This document shows positions 7,352-15,517 of a DNA stretch of 64,000 nt, piece by piece (the first letter of the stretch is position 1; each line of letters starts with the position of its first letter). The stretch spans positions 164,563 to 228,562 of the forward strand of contig FPIT01000009.1 of assembly GCA_900119285.1 (NCBI GenBank). Reading direction: 5' to 3'. The notes under the pieces were generated by a model. It saw only the letters and a list, made by a program, of their open reading frames with translations. It ran no database searches and had not been told where the DNA came from. The stretch comes from Prevotellaceae bacterium HUN156 (GTDB lineage Bacteria; Bacteroidota; Bacteroidia; Bacteroidales; Bacteroidaceae). Both the position numbers and the translations under genes were made by a program.

Positions 7352-8278
7352 ATGAGCGAAGACGAAATATATATGCAACGCTGCTTGCAACTTGCTGCCA
7401 ACGGCATACAAGGTGCAAGACCTAATCCAATGGTAGGAGCAGTGATAGTTGCTAATAATCGTACTATCGGTGAAGGTTATCATGTGCGCTGTGGACAGGG
7501 ACATGCAGAGGTTAATGCCTTTGCTTCCGTGAAGCCAGAAGATGAAGCATTGCTGAAAGATGCCACCATCTATGTTAGTTTGGAGCCTTGTTCCCACTAT
7601 GGCAAGACTCCGCCATGTGCCGACCTTATTATAAAGAAAGGTGTAAAGCGTGTGGTTGTTGGATGCATTGATCCTTTTGCTGAAGTGCAAGGTAGGGGAG
7701 TCGAGAAGATTCGACAGACTGGCATTGAGGTTACGGTAGGTGTGCTTGAAAAGGAATGCCAGTGGTTGAACCGCCGTTTCTTTACTTATCATTCTAAGCA
7801 TCGTCCGTATATCATCCTGAAGTGGGCACAGACAGCTAACGGTTTTATTGATAATCAGGGTAAAGCACTGCAGATATCTAATGAACAGACACAGATGTTG
7901 TCTCATCAGCTTCGAGCAGAAGAAGATGCAATCCTTGTAGGACATACTACTGAGTCTAGAGAACATCCGCAACTGACTGTGCGCCATTGGGTCGGTCCTA
8001 ATCCTAAACGTGTAGTGCTGACGCATCAGCGCCCTCTGCAGCAACTGATAGATGATCTTTATCAGCAAGGTATACAATCACTCATCGTGGAAGGCGGTCG
8101 CCAAACGCATGAGTCATTTATAGAGGCTGGTCTTTGGGATGAGATAAGAGTGGAGACTGGTGCGATGACTGTTAGCGAAGGTACACTTGCTCCACAGTTG
8201 CCAACGAACGTAAGCCTTCTTTCGTCAGAAGTCTATGGTGACAATAATATAAAGAGGTATATCAAAGCCCTTGAATAA
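7352..8278 (+). CDS. ribD: Bifunctional riboflavin biosynthesis protein RibD
   Basis: 308 aa from the chosen start (MSEDEIYM). The N-terminal deaminase carries zinc ligands His51-Ala-Glu (HAE) and Cys80/Cys89 (PCSHYGKTPPC). The C-terminal reductase domain ends with VEGGRQTHESFI and is short compared with the E. coli protein, as often in this phylum. The enzyme performs the second and third steps of riboflavin synthesis. A longer frame opens at 7295, but that would encode a repetitive stretch (KVVKIVENWKLKVEN) from AT-rich repeats and is rejected. Other rib genes are not in this window. Confidence 0.92.
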   Translation: MSEDEIYMQRCLQLAANGIQGARPNPMVGAVIVANNRTIGEGYHVRCGQGHAEVNAFASVKPEDEALLKDATIYVSLEPCSHYGKTPPCADLIIKKGVKRVVVGCIDPFAEVQGRGVEKIRQTGIEVTVGVLEKECQWLNRRFFTYHSKHRPYIILKWAQTANGFIDNQGKALQISNEQTQMLSHQLRAEEDAILVGHTTESREHPQLTVRHWVGPNPKRVVLTHQRPLQQLIDDLYQQGIQSLIVEGGRQTHESFIEAGLWDEIRVETGAMTVSEGTLAPQLPTNVSLLSSEVYGDNNIKRYIKALE

Positions 8279-8279
8279 A

Positions 8280-8315
8280 AAACATTCCCTTCTATTCAGA
8301 GGGGAATGTTTCTTT
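8280..8315. terminator. Bidirectional terminator between ribD and RNase H
   Basis: Ten-bp stem (8280-8289 with 8302-8311) with A-rich left and T-rich right flanks, serving both convergent genes. Confidence 0.85.
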
Positions 8316-8773
8316 TATTTTCTTCCAAAATCTGCAGGTACTTCGCCCCACTTGGATGTCTCCCACTTAATGATGGGATTGCGCCAAGTATGTGTTTGTA
8401 GCCAGCGTTCAGCGCGAAGTATAATCTGATAGAGTGGTTCCGTTTCAGGAGTGCGCTCTAATTTTGTCTTGCACTTACGCTTCTGTACCCACAGAATAGC
8501 ATTATATGAATCGCTGTAGATAATCTTATCGTGCAATCCTTTTTGTTGCATCAATGCTAATGCATGCACGATAGCCAAGAACTCTCCGATATTATTGGTA
8601 CCCTTCATCGGACCGAAGTGGAACACGCGATAACCTGTTTGCAGGTCAATAGCCTGATACTCCATTGGTCCAGGATTGCCAGAGCAAGCTGCATCCACGG
8701 CCCATGCATCTGCCTTCACCTCAAGAGGCAAAGGCAATACGGTGTCGTTTCTATAGTCGGGAGGGTTCTGCAT
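8315..8773 (-). CDS. rnhA: Ribonuclease H (RNase HI type)
   Basis: 152 aa. All four metal-binding acids of RNase HI can be seen: Asp27 (VDAACSGNPGP), Glu64 (NNIGEFLAI), Asp88 (SDSYNA) and Asp148 (ADFGRK). It cleaves RNA in RNA-DNA hybrids. There is no N-terminal hybrid-binding domain. The start codon overlaps the argS stop by one base, so it is probably co-transcribed with argS. Confidence 0.9.
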   Translation of the reverse strand: MQNPPDYRNDTVLPLPLEVKADAWAVDAACSGNPGPMEYQAIDLQTGYRVFHFGPMKGTNNIGEFLAIVHALALMQQKGLHDKIIYSDSYNAILWVQKRKCKTKLERTPETEPLYQIILRAERWLQTHTWRNPIIKWETSKWGEVPADFGRK

Positions 8774-10551
8774 TACATTCTCTCAGGAACTTCGATACCC
8801 AGCAGTGCCATACCATTCTTGATAATCTTCGCTACGTTCTTAGCGATAACCAAGCGGACAGCCTTCTTCTGCTCGTCTTCCTCGTTAAGGATAGAGTAGT
8901 CGTGATAGAACTGGTTGAACACCTTCGTCAATTCGTAGCAGTAGTTGGCAATACCAGAAGGACTGTAATCCTTACCAGCCTGCTCAACAGCAGCACCATA
9001 TTCACTCATCTTCTGGATAAGCTCTACTTCCTTGTCAGAAAGACTAGATGTACTAGAAAAACTAGAAATACTAGGTGCCTTGCGTAGGATGCTGCGAATA
9101 CGAGCATGAGTGTACTGGATGAAAGGACCTGTGTTACCGTTGAAGTCGATACTCTCTTCGGGGTTGAACAGCATATTCTTGCGGGCATCAACCTTCAAGA
9201 TGAAGTACTTCAGAGCACCCATACCTACGATGCGGGCAATCTCCTGCTTCTCTTCCTCAGTCATATCGGCATTCTTGCCAGCTTCGTCACTGACACGACG
9301 AGCGTCTTCAACCATCAGCTGCATCAGGTCGTCGGCATCAACAACAGTACCTTCGCGGCTCTTCATCTTACCGTTAGGCAGTTCTACCATACCGTAAGAG
9401 AAGTGAACGAGCTCCTTACCCCACTTGAATCCGAGGCGGTCGAGTAGGATCGAGAGTACCTGGAAGTGGTAGTTCTGTTCGTTACCTACTACGTAGATCA
9501 TCTTATCGATGGGGTAGTCCTGGAAACGCATCTCGGCAGTACCGATGTCCTGTGTCATATATACAGAGGTACCATCGCTACGCAGCAAGAGCTTCTGGTC
9601 CAAACCTTCGTTGGTCAGGTCTGCCCATACCGAGTTGTCCTCGTGGCGCTCGAAGAGACCTTTGGCAAGTCCTTCTTCTACCTTAGCCTTACCTTTGAGG
9701 TAGGTCTGTGATTCGTAGTATATCTTATCGAAACCTACACCCATCTTCTTGTAGGTCTCGTCAAAACCGGCATATACCCAGTTGTTCATCTTTTCCCACA
9801 ATGCACGTACCTCGGGATCGTTGTTCTCCCACTTTACGAGCATATCGTGAGCCTCCTTGATAAGTGGAGCTTCCTGCTTGGCTTTCTCCTCGTCCATGCC
9901 CTGAGCCACGAGTTCTTTTACCTCCTCGCGGTAGTGCTTGTCGAAAGCTACATAGTAGTCGCCAATGAGGTGGTCACCCTTCTTACCAGAGGTTTCGGGA
10001 GTCTCGCCATTGCCATATTTCAGCCATGCAAGCATAGACTTACAGATATGGATACCACGGTCGTTCACAATGTTGGTCTTTACCACCTTGTTGCCGTTGG
10101 CTTGCATAATCTGAGCCAGCGACCAACCCAGCAGGTTGTTGCGTACGTGACCGAGGTGAAGGGGCTTGTTAGTGTTAGGTGAAGAGTACTCAATCATGAC
10201 GAGGGGAGAATCCTCGCCTACAGCTTTTTCGCCATAGTGGTCTTCCTTGTCAATGTCTGCCAGCAGGTTGAGCCATGCAGCATCGGCGATGCTCAGGTTC
10301 AAGAAGCCTTTAACAACATTGAATTTGCTGATAGCTTCGCAGTTATCAACTAGATATTGTCCCAACTCCTGGGCGGTCTGCTCAGGACTCTTGCGGGCCA
10401 TCTTTACAAATGGGAATACCACGAGGGTCAGATTACCCTCAAATTCACTGCGTGTCTTCTGCAGTTGCACCATCTTCTCAGGCACCTCTTGTCCATAGAG
10501 TGCCTTTACGGCAGCAATGGCTGCTGACTGTATCTGTTCTTCTATCTTCAT
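8773..10551 (-). CDS. argS: Arginyl-tRNA synthetase
   Basis: 592 aa from MKIEEQIQ. Class I signatures: HLGH (within NKPLHLGHVRNN) and the KMSKS-like KMKSREG. An upstream in-frame ATG at 10575 lies inside the -7 box (10572-10580) and cannot be transcribed from it, so 10551 is chosen. Just before the C-terminal tRNA-binding domain, residues about 493-503 are Ser-Ser-X repeats encoded by four CTAG motifs exactly 9 bases apart (9044-9074); this looks like a repeat element that entered the gene in frame. Confidence 0.96.
   Translation of the reverse strand: MKIEEQIQSAAIAAVKALYGQEVPEKMVQLQKTRSEFEGNLTLVVFPFVKMARKSPEQTAQELGQYLVDNCEAISKFNVVKGFLNLSIADAAWLNLLADIDKEDHYGEKAVGEDSPLVMIEYSSPNTNKPLHLGHVRNNLLGWSLAQIMQANGNKVVKTNIVNDRGIHICKSMLAWLKYGNGETPETSGKKGDHLIGDYYVAFDKHYREEVKELVAQGMDEEKAKQEAPLIKEAHDMLVKWENNDPEVRALWEKMNNWVYAGFDETYKKMGVGFDKIYYESQTYLKGKAKVEEGLAKGLFERHEDNSVWADLTNEGLDQKLLLRSDGTSVYMTQDIGTAEMRFQDYPIDKMIYVVGNEQNYHFQVLSILLDRLGFKWGKELVHFSYGMVELPNGKMKSREGTVVDADDLMQLMVEDARRVSDEAGKNADMTEEEKQEIARIVGMGALKYFILKVDARKNMLFNPEESIDFNGNTGPFIQYTHARIRSILRKAPSISSFSSTSSLSDKEVELIQKMSEYGAAVEQAGKDYSPSGIANYCYELTKVFNQFYHDYSILNEEDEQKKAVRLVIAKNVAKIIKNGMALLGIEVPERM
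9044..9074. repeat. CTAG array, 9-bp period, inside argS
   Basis: CTAG at 9044, 9053, 9062 and 9071. On the coding strand it reads as TCTAGT-NNN units, giving Ser-Ser-X. The 9-base period keeps the frame. Confidence 0.85.
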
Positions 10552-10571
10552 ACTCTTAACGTTAAGCAGGT

Positions 10572-10580
10572 GCAAAGGTA
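10572..10580 (-). promoter_or_regulatory. -7 box TACCTTTGC of argS
   Basis: Exact -7 element 21 bases upstream of the chosen argS start. Confidence 0.7.
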
Positions 10581-10627
10581 CAAAAAAACGTGAGAAGAGC
10601 CAAATTTATTTGGATATTTCCGAGATG

Positions 10628-11254
10628 CTAAGTACCTTTGATGTCGTAGGTTTGGTAAATCAAGTAGTAGCCATCGGCACAAAATGAGATGCTATCGCCA
10701 AGTGCTTCGTTCAATGTTCCTTGCCACCACTCTTGGAAGTTGTAGGTATTCCAGCGAAGCCCTTCTGCAGTTAGCTGATTGCAACCGAAGTTGAAGATGC
10801 TTACCTGTTGTCCTTTGGTTGAGGGGATAGTCTGATTGCCATGCGCAGGAGTAAAGAATCCGTGGTCGGTAAACATGGTGCCTTCAACACCCATTTCGCG
10901 ATAGTAGCGCATGAGTAGGGAAATGTTGCCTAAGGTATGGTCTTCGCGTAATCCTGTACTTCCGAGATAAGCAATACGCTTCCATCCTTTCTCTACACAG
11001 TAGCGTGTAGCTTTTGTCTGGTCATTATCGTCCTGCTCGTCTATCTGGATAAGACGATTGCGATACTCAGAAGGTACACTGTCACCATCGCCAATGATAA
11101 CAGCTTTCCCGATTTTCTCCGATGATTGGAAGGATGCAATGGCACCATCGCAAACTACGAGATGCTCTGCTTGGTGGAGAATTTCTAAAGGTACGGCATG
11201 CCGAGGAAACTGACCATTGGCAACGATGACGGTGTCAAACTTCTTAGTAATCAT
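10628..11254 (-). CDS. thiN: Thiamine pyrophosphokinase
   Basis: 208 aa. Transfers pyrophosphate from ATP to thiamine to make TPP. Family signatures: VVCDGAIASF near residues 33-42, the acidic IIGDGDSVPSEYRN and the metal/ATP site DEQDDNDQTKATRYC. It starts 11 bases inside the end of the transporter gene upstream and is the last gene of a TPP-riboswitch operon, so scavenged thiamine is phosphorylated as it enters. Confidence 0.93.
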   Translation of the reverse strand: MITKKFDTVIVANGQFPRHAVPLEILHQAEHLVVCDGAIASFQSSEKIGKAVIIGDGDSVPSEYRNRLIQIDEQDDNDQTKATRYCVEKGWKRIAYLGSTGLREDHTLGNISLLMRYYREMGVEGTMFTDHGFFTPAHGNQTIPSTKGQQVSIFNFGCNQLTAEGLRWNTYNFQEWWQGTLNEALGDSISFCADGYYLIYQTYDIKGT

Positions 11255-11828
11255 ATCTCATCTTTTTAGCCATGCCGCGCCACTTATAGTAGCCAGCAAT
11301 GGCGATAACAACATATAAACCATAGAGTAGTGCCTTGAAAGGAATGCCTTTCTGTATGTAGAGTAGGGTGCATACGGCATCTACAATCATCCAGAAGAGC
11401 CACTGCTCTACATATTTCCTGGCGAGTGCCCACAGACCAACAAATGATAGGGCGTTGGTGAAAGCATCAAGTACGGGAACTGTAGAGTCTGTCCACTTGA
11501 TGAGCACATAATAGGTTGCTCCCCACGCCACAAGGAAGAAGAGTACGGTGGGCATATACTGGCGACGAGGCATATAGACGATGGGTAGAGGCTCCTTCTT
11601 CTTGCGTGTCTTCTTAAACTTCCAGAAGAAAAGGCCATAGAAGGCGGCGAGGGTATAGTAGCATGCCATACCCGCATCACCATATAGTCCGTGATTCCAA
11701 TAGAGCACGGCATCCAGTGCGGGCATGATGATACCCACTATCCATAGTGCTATATGAGCACGATACTCGAGCCAGATATATATCAAGCCGAGTATCGTGG
11801 TGATGATGTCAAGCCAGTCGAACGTCAT
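11244..11828 (-). CDS. pnuT: PnuC-family transporter, probably thiamine-specific PnuT
   Basis: 194 aa with about seven predicted membrane segments and the PnuC-type WLEYRAH near residue 20. PnuC proteins move nicotinamide riboside; the PnuT branch moves thiamine. The thiamine assignment rests on its place between a TPP-regulated TonB receptor (3-base gap) and thiamine pyrophosphokinase (11-base overlap), an arrangement known from Bacteroidetes. Phosphorylation by the neighbouring kinase would trap the vitamin inside. Confidence 0.85.
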   Translation of the reverse strand: MTFDWLDIITTILGLIYIWLEYRAHIALWIVGIIMPALDAVLYWNHGLYGDAGMACYYTLAAFYGLFFWKFKKTRKKKEPLPIVYMPRRQYMPTVLFFLVAWGATYYVLIKWTDSTVPVLDAFTNALSFVGLWALARKYVEQWLFWMIVDAVCTLLYIQKGIPFKALLYGLYVVIAIAGYYKWRGMAKKMRYDY

Positions 11829-11831
11829 TGT

Positions 11832-14093
11832 TTAGAAGTTGATTGAGAGGTGAGCCATCATGTTGAAGGGAGCAGAGGGTGCAAAGCCTGCTTCATACTG
11901 GTCAGAATCGCTGAGACCAGTAGCAACCACCTTGCCATCCTTCATGCTATAGGCAGGAGCTGCCCATCCATTGTTGTCGTACTCTGCAGAGAATACGTTG
12001 TAGAGAGATACACCAACTGTAACATCCTTCAGTCCGAACTTAGGCAACTGGAAGTTGTATGACAGGTCGATGTTGGTAGTAAAGTGTCCGTCCAGCATCA
12101 TGCTTACGTCAATAGGCTGTCCGTTGTCGTCGAGTGTCTGGTAGCACTCAAAACCAGTGTTGGTCATATACTGCTTGCTTACATACTGACTCTGGATGCT
12201 AGCACTAAAGTTTTGATACTTAAAGGTGAAGATATTGTTGGCAATCCAGTCGGGAGAGAATGCCAAAGGCTGTGTGCCCAGGTTTGCTACGGTCTCGTCA
12301 GCCATTGTTACAGTCATATCCTTTACGCGGTTCTTGGCCCATGTAGCGTTGGCGTCCCAACGGAACCAGTCAACGGGCTTCCATGCAGCCTCTACCTCTA
12401 CACCCATGCGGTAGCTCTTGGGAAGGTTGCGCGTAATAGCTTCACCAATCTTGTCAATCTCACCTGTCAGCACAAACTGGTCTTTGTACTTCATCCAGTA
12501 GAAGTTGACGCCGGCTGAGAAGCGAGGTGACAGGAACTTATATCCTACCTCCAAATCGTTCAGTCGCTCAGACTTTGGCTCCTCTAAGTCGGCATTCATA
12601 CTATTCTCAAAGTTGTTACGAGTAGGCTCTTTGTGAGCGATGGCATACGATGCATATACTCTGTGGTTGGGGGTGATATCGTAGTTCAGACCAAACTTAG
12701 GATTGAAGAACTTAAAGGTCTTATCCATGTCGTAGGCCATGCGGGTGTTGGTATCCCAGTCTATCTCGTCTGTAGGACCATTCATCTCTACGCGTACATT
12801 GCGATACTGCAGGTCTACATAGGCGCTCAATCCCTTCAAGAACTCATAGTTTACCTTACCATATACGTTGAAGTCGGTCTTCTTACCATCGTTATCGTAA
12901 TACTTATGGTTAGGCTGCAAAGCTGTGATAGGTGCCTTTACCCATGTCACGAGACCAAAGTGGTTGCCATCATACTTGTTCCAACCACCACCAATTGATG
13001 CTTGCAGATTCTTGTGATTGTCGTAGCTCAGTGATGCTACAGCACCATAGAAGTCGTTTGCCATCTTCTTCTGACGCACCAGATCGCTTTTAGCCCAAGT
13101 CATGGTTGGATCCAAATCGTATTCAAAGAGTGTGCGCTTGCGCTTGTACTCCTCGTAGTAGCCATCACCCTTGGTGTATTGCAATACGGTGTTGAGGTCT
13201 AATACATGCGACAGTTTCTGGTTCCAAATCAGCTGGTAGTTCTGCTGGTGATAGTTGTCTGTCTGGTTGTCGTAATAGTGCGTATTGCCATCTGCATCGT
13301 AGTACTCACCGCAAGAGTTGTAGGTACGACCATATAAGCTCTGCTCGTATTTAGAGGTATAGTTCCAAGCGTGGTAGGTCTCCTCAATGCCGTTCCAAGT
13401 GATAAACTTCACCAATGTGTTATCACCGAAGTAGGCTGCCTGTAAGAGATAGCTGTTCAACTTGGTTGATGCACGATCCAGATAACCCTTTGAACCGATA
13501 TTACTCAGACGACCTTGGAAGCCCCAGTGGTTGTTCATGATGCCAGTGCTGAAGTGCAGTGTCTGCTTATGAGAATAATAGCTACCTGCACTCAGGTCAA
13601 TACCGTAAGAAGGAGTAGCGCCAATGTTCTCGGTCTGCATATTCAGTGTGGCACCAAAGGCGCCTGAACCATTGGTGCTTGTACCTACACCACGCTGTAT
13701 CTGCATAGACTGAACACTTGAGGCAAAGTCGCCCATGTTCACCCAGAATACGGTAGCACTCTCGGCATCGTTCAGGGGCATACCATTGGCAGTGATGTTA
13801 ATGCGACTGGGGTCAGTACCACGTACACGCAGGCTAGTATATCCAATGCCGTTACCCGCATCGCTGGTCATGGTGATACTGGGAGTCAGCGAAAGTAGAT
13901 AGGGAATGTCTTGTCCGAAGTTGACAGCCTTTAGCTGCTCTTTCCCTACATTTGTAATGGCTACAGGTGTCTTGTGTGTAGCACGTGTAGATACCACCTG
14001 TACATTTTGCAGTTCTACACTTCTCAGTGTGTCCAACTCGGCAGCGTGAGCAGTCGTTGCGCTCATCAATGCCATCAAGAAAAACAATTTCAT
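11832..14093 (-). CDS. TonB-dependent outer-membrane receptor, probably for thiamine
   Basis: 753 aa, signal peptide MKLFFLMALMSATTAHA, then plug domain (LRVRGTDPSRINITANGMPLN and the following IQRGVGTSTNGSGAFGATLN near residues 90-150) and a 22-strand barrel with an aromatic C-terminal end (MAHLSINF). There is no N-terminal carboxypeptidase-like domain, unlike SusC. The TPP riboswitch upstream and the two downstream genes point to thiamine or a derivative as ligand; similar receptors have been called omr1. First gene of the operon. Confidence 0.88.
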   Translation of the reverse strand: MKLFFLMALMSATTAHAAELDTLRSVELQNVQVVSTRATHKTPVAITNVGKEQLKAVNFGQDIPYLLSLTPSITMTSDAGNGIGYTSLRVRGTDPSRINITANGMPLNDAESATVFWVNMGDFASSVQSMQIQRGVGTSTNGSGAFGATLNMQTENIGATPSYGIDLSAGSYYSHKQTLHFSTGIMNNHWGFQGRLSNIGSKGYLDRASTKLNSYLLQAAYFGDNTLVKFITWNGIEETYHAWNYTSKYEQSLYGRTYNSCGEYYDADGNTHYYDNQTDNYHQQNYQLIWNQKLSHVLDLNTVLQYTKGDGYYEEYKRKRTLFEYDLDPTMTWAKSDLVRQKKMANDFYGAVASLSYDNHKNLQASIGGGWNKYDGNHFGLVTWVKAPITALQPNHKYYDNDGKKTDFNVYGKVNYEFLKGLSAYVDLQYRNVRVEMNGPTDEIDWDTNTRMAYDMDKTFKFFNPKFGLNYDITPNHRVYASYAIAHKEPTRNNFENSMNADLEEPKSERLNDLEVGYKFLSPRFSAGVNFYWMKYKDQFVLTGEIDKIGEAITRNLPKSYRMGVEVEAAWKPVDWFRWDANATWAKNRVKDMTVTMADETVANLGTQPLAFSPDWIANNIFTFKYQNFSASIQSQYVSKQYMTNTGFECYQTLDDNGQPIDVSMMLDGHFTTNIDLSYNFQLPKFGLKDVTVGVSLYNVFSAEYDNNGWAAPAYSMKDGKVVATGLSDSDQYEAGFAPSAPFNMMAHLSINF

Positions 14094-14183
14094 TTCTTTT
14101 TACCTTATTTATTAATACTACAAAAATAAGGGGTTCCAAATTCTCAGACTTACTGTCTGAGTATGGCGATGCATTCTCTATCA

Positions 14184-14254
14184 TCCCTACGCCGGCATTA
14201 TCCGGATCAGGTTTTGAAGGGTATCATCTCAGCCCACAACTGTGAGCACCCCTT
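14184..14254 (-). promoter_or_regulatory. TPP riboswitch (THI box)
   Basis: On the - strand the aptamer reads GGGGTGCTC, then GGCTGAGATGATACCCTT, then AACCTGATCCGGATAATGCC and a closing AGGGA; these are the conserved thiamine pyrophosphate aptamer segments. Downstream, 14121-14134 reads ACCCCTTATTTTTG, which can pair with AAGGGGT at the 5' edge of the aptamer and ends in a U run; with the hairpin at 14143-14161 this is a likely expression platform (inference). Confidence 0.94.
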
Positions 14255-14278
14255 GATAAGCACTTTGCTAAATCGGAT

Positions 14279-14287
14279 GCAAAGGTA
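14279..14287 (-). promoter_or_regulatory. -7 box TACCTTTGC of the thiamine operon
   Basis: Exact -7 element about 25 bases before the riboswitch, giving a leader of roughly 180 bases. Confidence 0.7.
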
Positions 14288-14393
14288 AATAGAATATCTG
14301 ACACTACAAAACTTTTCGAGTGTTATTTCTCCACTTTTATATCATGAAGTAATAAAAAAGAGTTTTTCATTTTGTAGTCTTCTTGCTTTTTCG

Positions 14394-14402
14394 TAATTTT
14401 GC
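14394..14402 (+). promoter_or_regulatory. -7 box TAATTTTGC of pyrE
   Basis: -7 element 19 bases before pyrE, with TTTG near 14371 at the proper -33 distance. Confidence 0.65.
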
Positions 14403-14420
14403 AAGCAAAAATTTGGAGAA

Positions 14421-15059
14421 ATGGACACTATCAAGAAACTCTTTGCACAGAAACTGATGGATATTAAGGCCATCAAGTTGCAGCCTAACGAGCCATTTAC
14501 TTGGGCTTCTGGCTGGAAATCACCTATTTATACTGACAATCGTAAGACGTTGGGCTTTGCCGATGTACGCTCATTCGTAAAGTTGGAACTGTGTCATCTG
14601 ATACAGAAAAACTTCCCAGAGGCTGAGGCTGTGGCTGGTGTGGCTACAGGAGCTATCGCACAAGGCGCGCTGGTAGCCGATGAGTTGGGACTGCCTTACG
14701 CTTATGTTCGTCCCAAGCCAAAGGATCATGGTATGGGTAATCAGGTAGAAGGTGAGCTGAAGAAGGGTATCAAGGTTATCGTGGTAGAAGACTTGATTTC
14801 TACTGGTGGTTCTTCACTGAAGGCCGTTGAGGCTCTTCGTCAGTATGGTGTAGAGGTTGTCGGTATGGTAGCTTCGTTTACCTATGGTTTCCCTGTAGCT
14901 GAGGAGGCATTCCGTGAGGCTGGTGTAAAGCTCATTACACTGAGCGACTATGCTGCCGTATTGGAGCAGGCTGCAGAAACTGGCTATATCAAGAAGGAGG
15001 AAATTGAAGTGTTGAACGAGTGGCGTAAGTCACCAAGTACATGGAAGCAGAATGACTAA
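14421..15059 (+). CDS. pyrE: Orotate phosphoribosyltransferase
   Basis: 212 aa. Converts orotate plus PRPP to OMP in pyrimidine synthesis. PRPP-binding loop VIVVEDLISTGGSSL at 119-133; the catalytic-loop region RPKPKDHGMGNQVEG follows the family. Well-placed promoter at 14394. The next gene starts 8 bases before this stop, so the two are coupled. Confidence 0.96.
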   Translation: MDTIKKLFAQKLMDIKAIKLQPNEPFTWASGWKSPIYTDNRKTLGFADVRSFVKLELCHLIQKNFPEAEAVAGVATGAIAQGALVADELGLPYAYVRPKPKDHGMGNQVEGELKKGIKVIVVEDLISTGGSSLKAVEALRQYGVEVVGMVASFTYGFPVAEEAFREAGVKLITLSDYAAVLEQAAETGYIKKEEIEVLNEWRKSPSTWKQND

Positions 15060-15465
15060 ATTTGAAAGTAGCATTAAGCAGATACCCTATCCCGTAGAGG
15101 CAGTGTATCGTAATATCAGTGATTTGAGCAATCTGGAGCGTGTGCGCGACCGCATACCACAGGATAAGTTGCAGGACTTCCAGTTCGATAGCGACTCTGT
15201 GCAGGTGAGCGTGTCGCCCGTAGGAACTATCAAACTGCGCATCTGCGATCGTGAGGAGAATAAGTGTGTGAAGTTTGAGACCGAGCAGTCGCCCTTGGCG
15301 TTTAATCTCTGGATACAGGTGCTGCCTGTAAGCGATACTACCAGTAAGATGAAGGTTACCGTACAGGCTGATATTCCTTTCATGCTGAAGGGTATGGTCT
15401 CTGGTCCTTTGCAGGATGGCGTGGAGAAGATCGCTGATGCACTATCACAGATACCATTTGTGTAA
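15052..15465 (+). CDS. SRPBCC (START-like) protein
   Basis: 137 aa. The start FESSIKQIPYPVEAVYRNISDLSNLE and the alternating strand pattern to a C-terminal helix (MVSGPLQDGVEKIADALSQ) match the SRPBCC ligand-binding fold, which holds hydrophobic molecules in a deep pocket. No substrate can be named. It overlaps pyrE by 8 bases; a 10-bp-period CTAG array lies between it and argH. Confidence 0.72.
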   Translation: MTKFESSIKQIPYPVEAVYRNISDLSNLERVRDRIPQDKLQDFQFDSDSVQVSVSPVGTIKLRICDREENKCVKFETEQSPLAFNLWIQVLPVSDTTSKMKVTVQADIPFMLKGMVSGPLQDGVEKIADALSQIPFV

Positions 15466-15467
15466 TC

Positions 15468-15501
15468 CTAGGAATTCCTAGGTCGCCCTAGGAACTCCTA
15501 G
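15468..15501. repeat. CTAG array, 10-bp period
   Basis: CTAG at 15468, 15478, 15488 and 15498, in CCTAGG-N4 units (last unit CCTAGA). It starts right after the SRPBCC stop and ends 16 bases before argH. Confidence 0.85.
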
Positions 15502-15517
15502 AATAAAAGAAAAAGCA

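Noticed and set aside
7283..8077. 264-aa - strand frame opposite ribD
   Set aside because: Shadow; ribD on the other strand has clear active-site residues.
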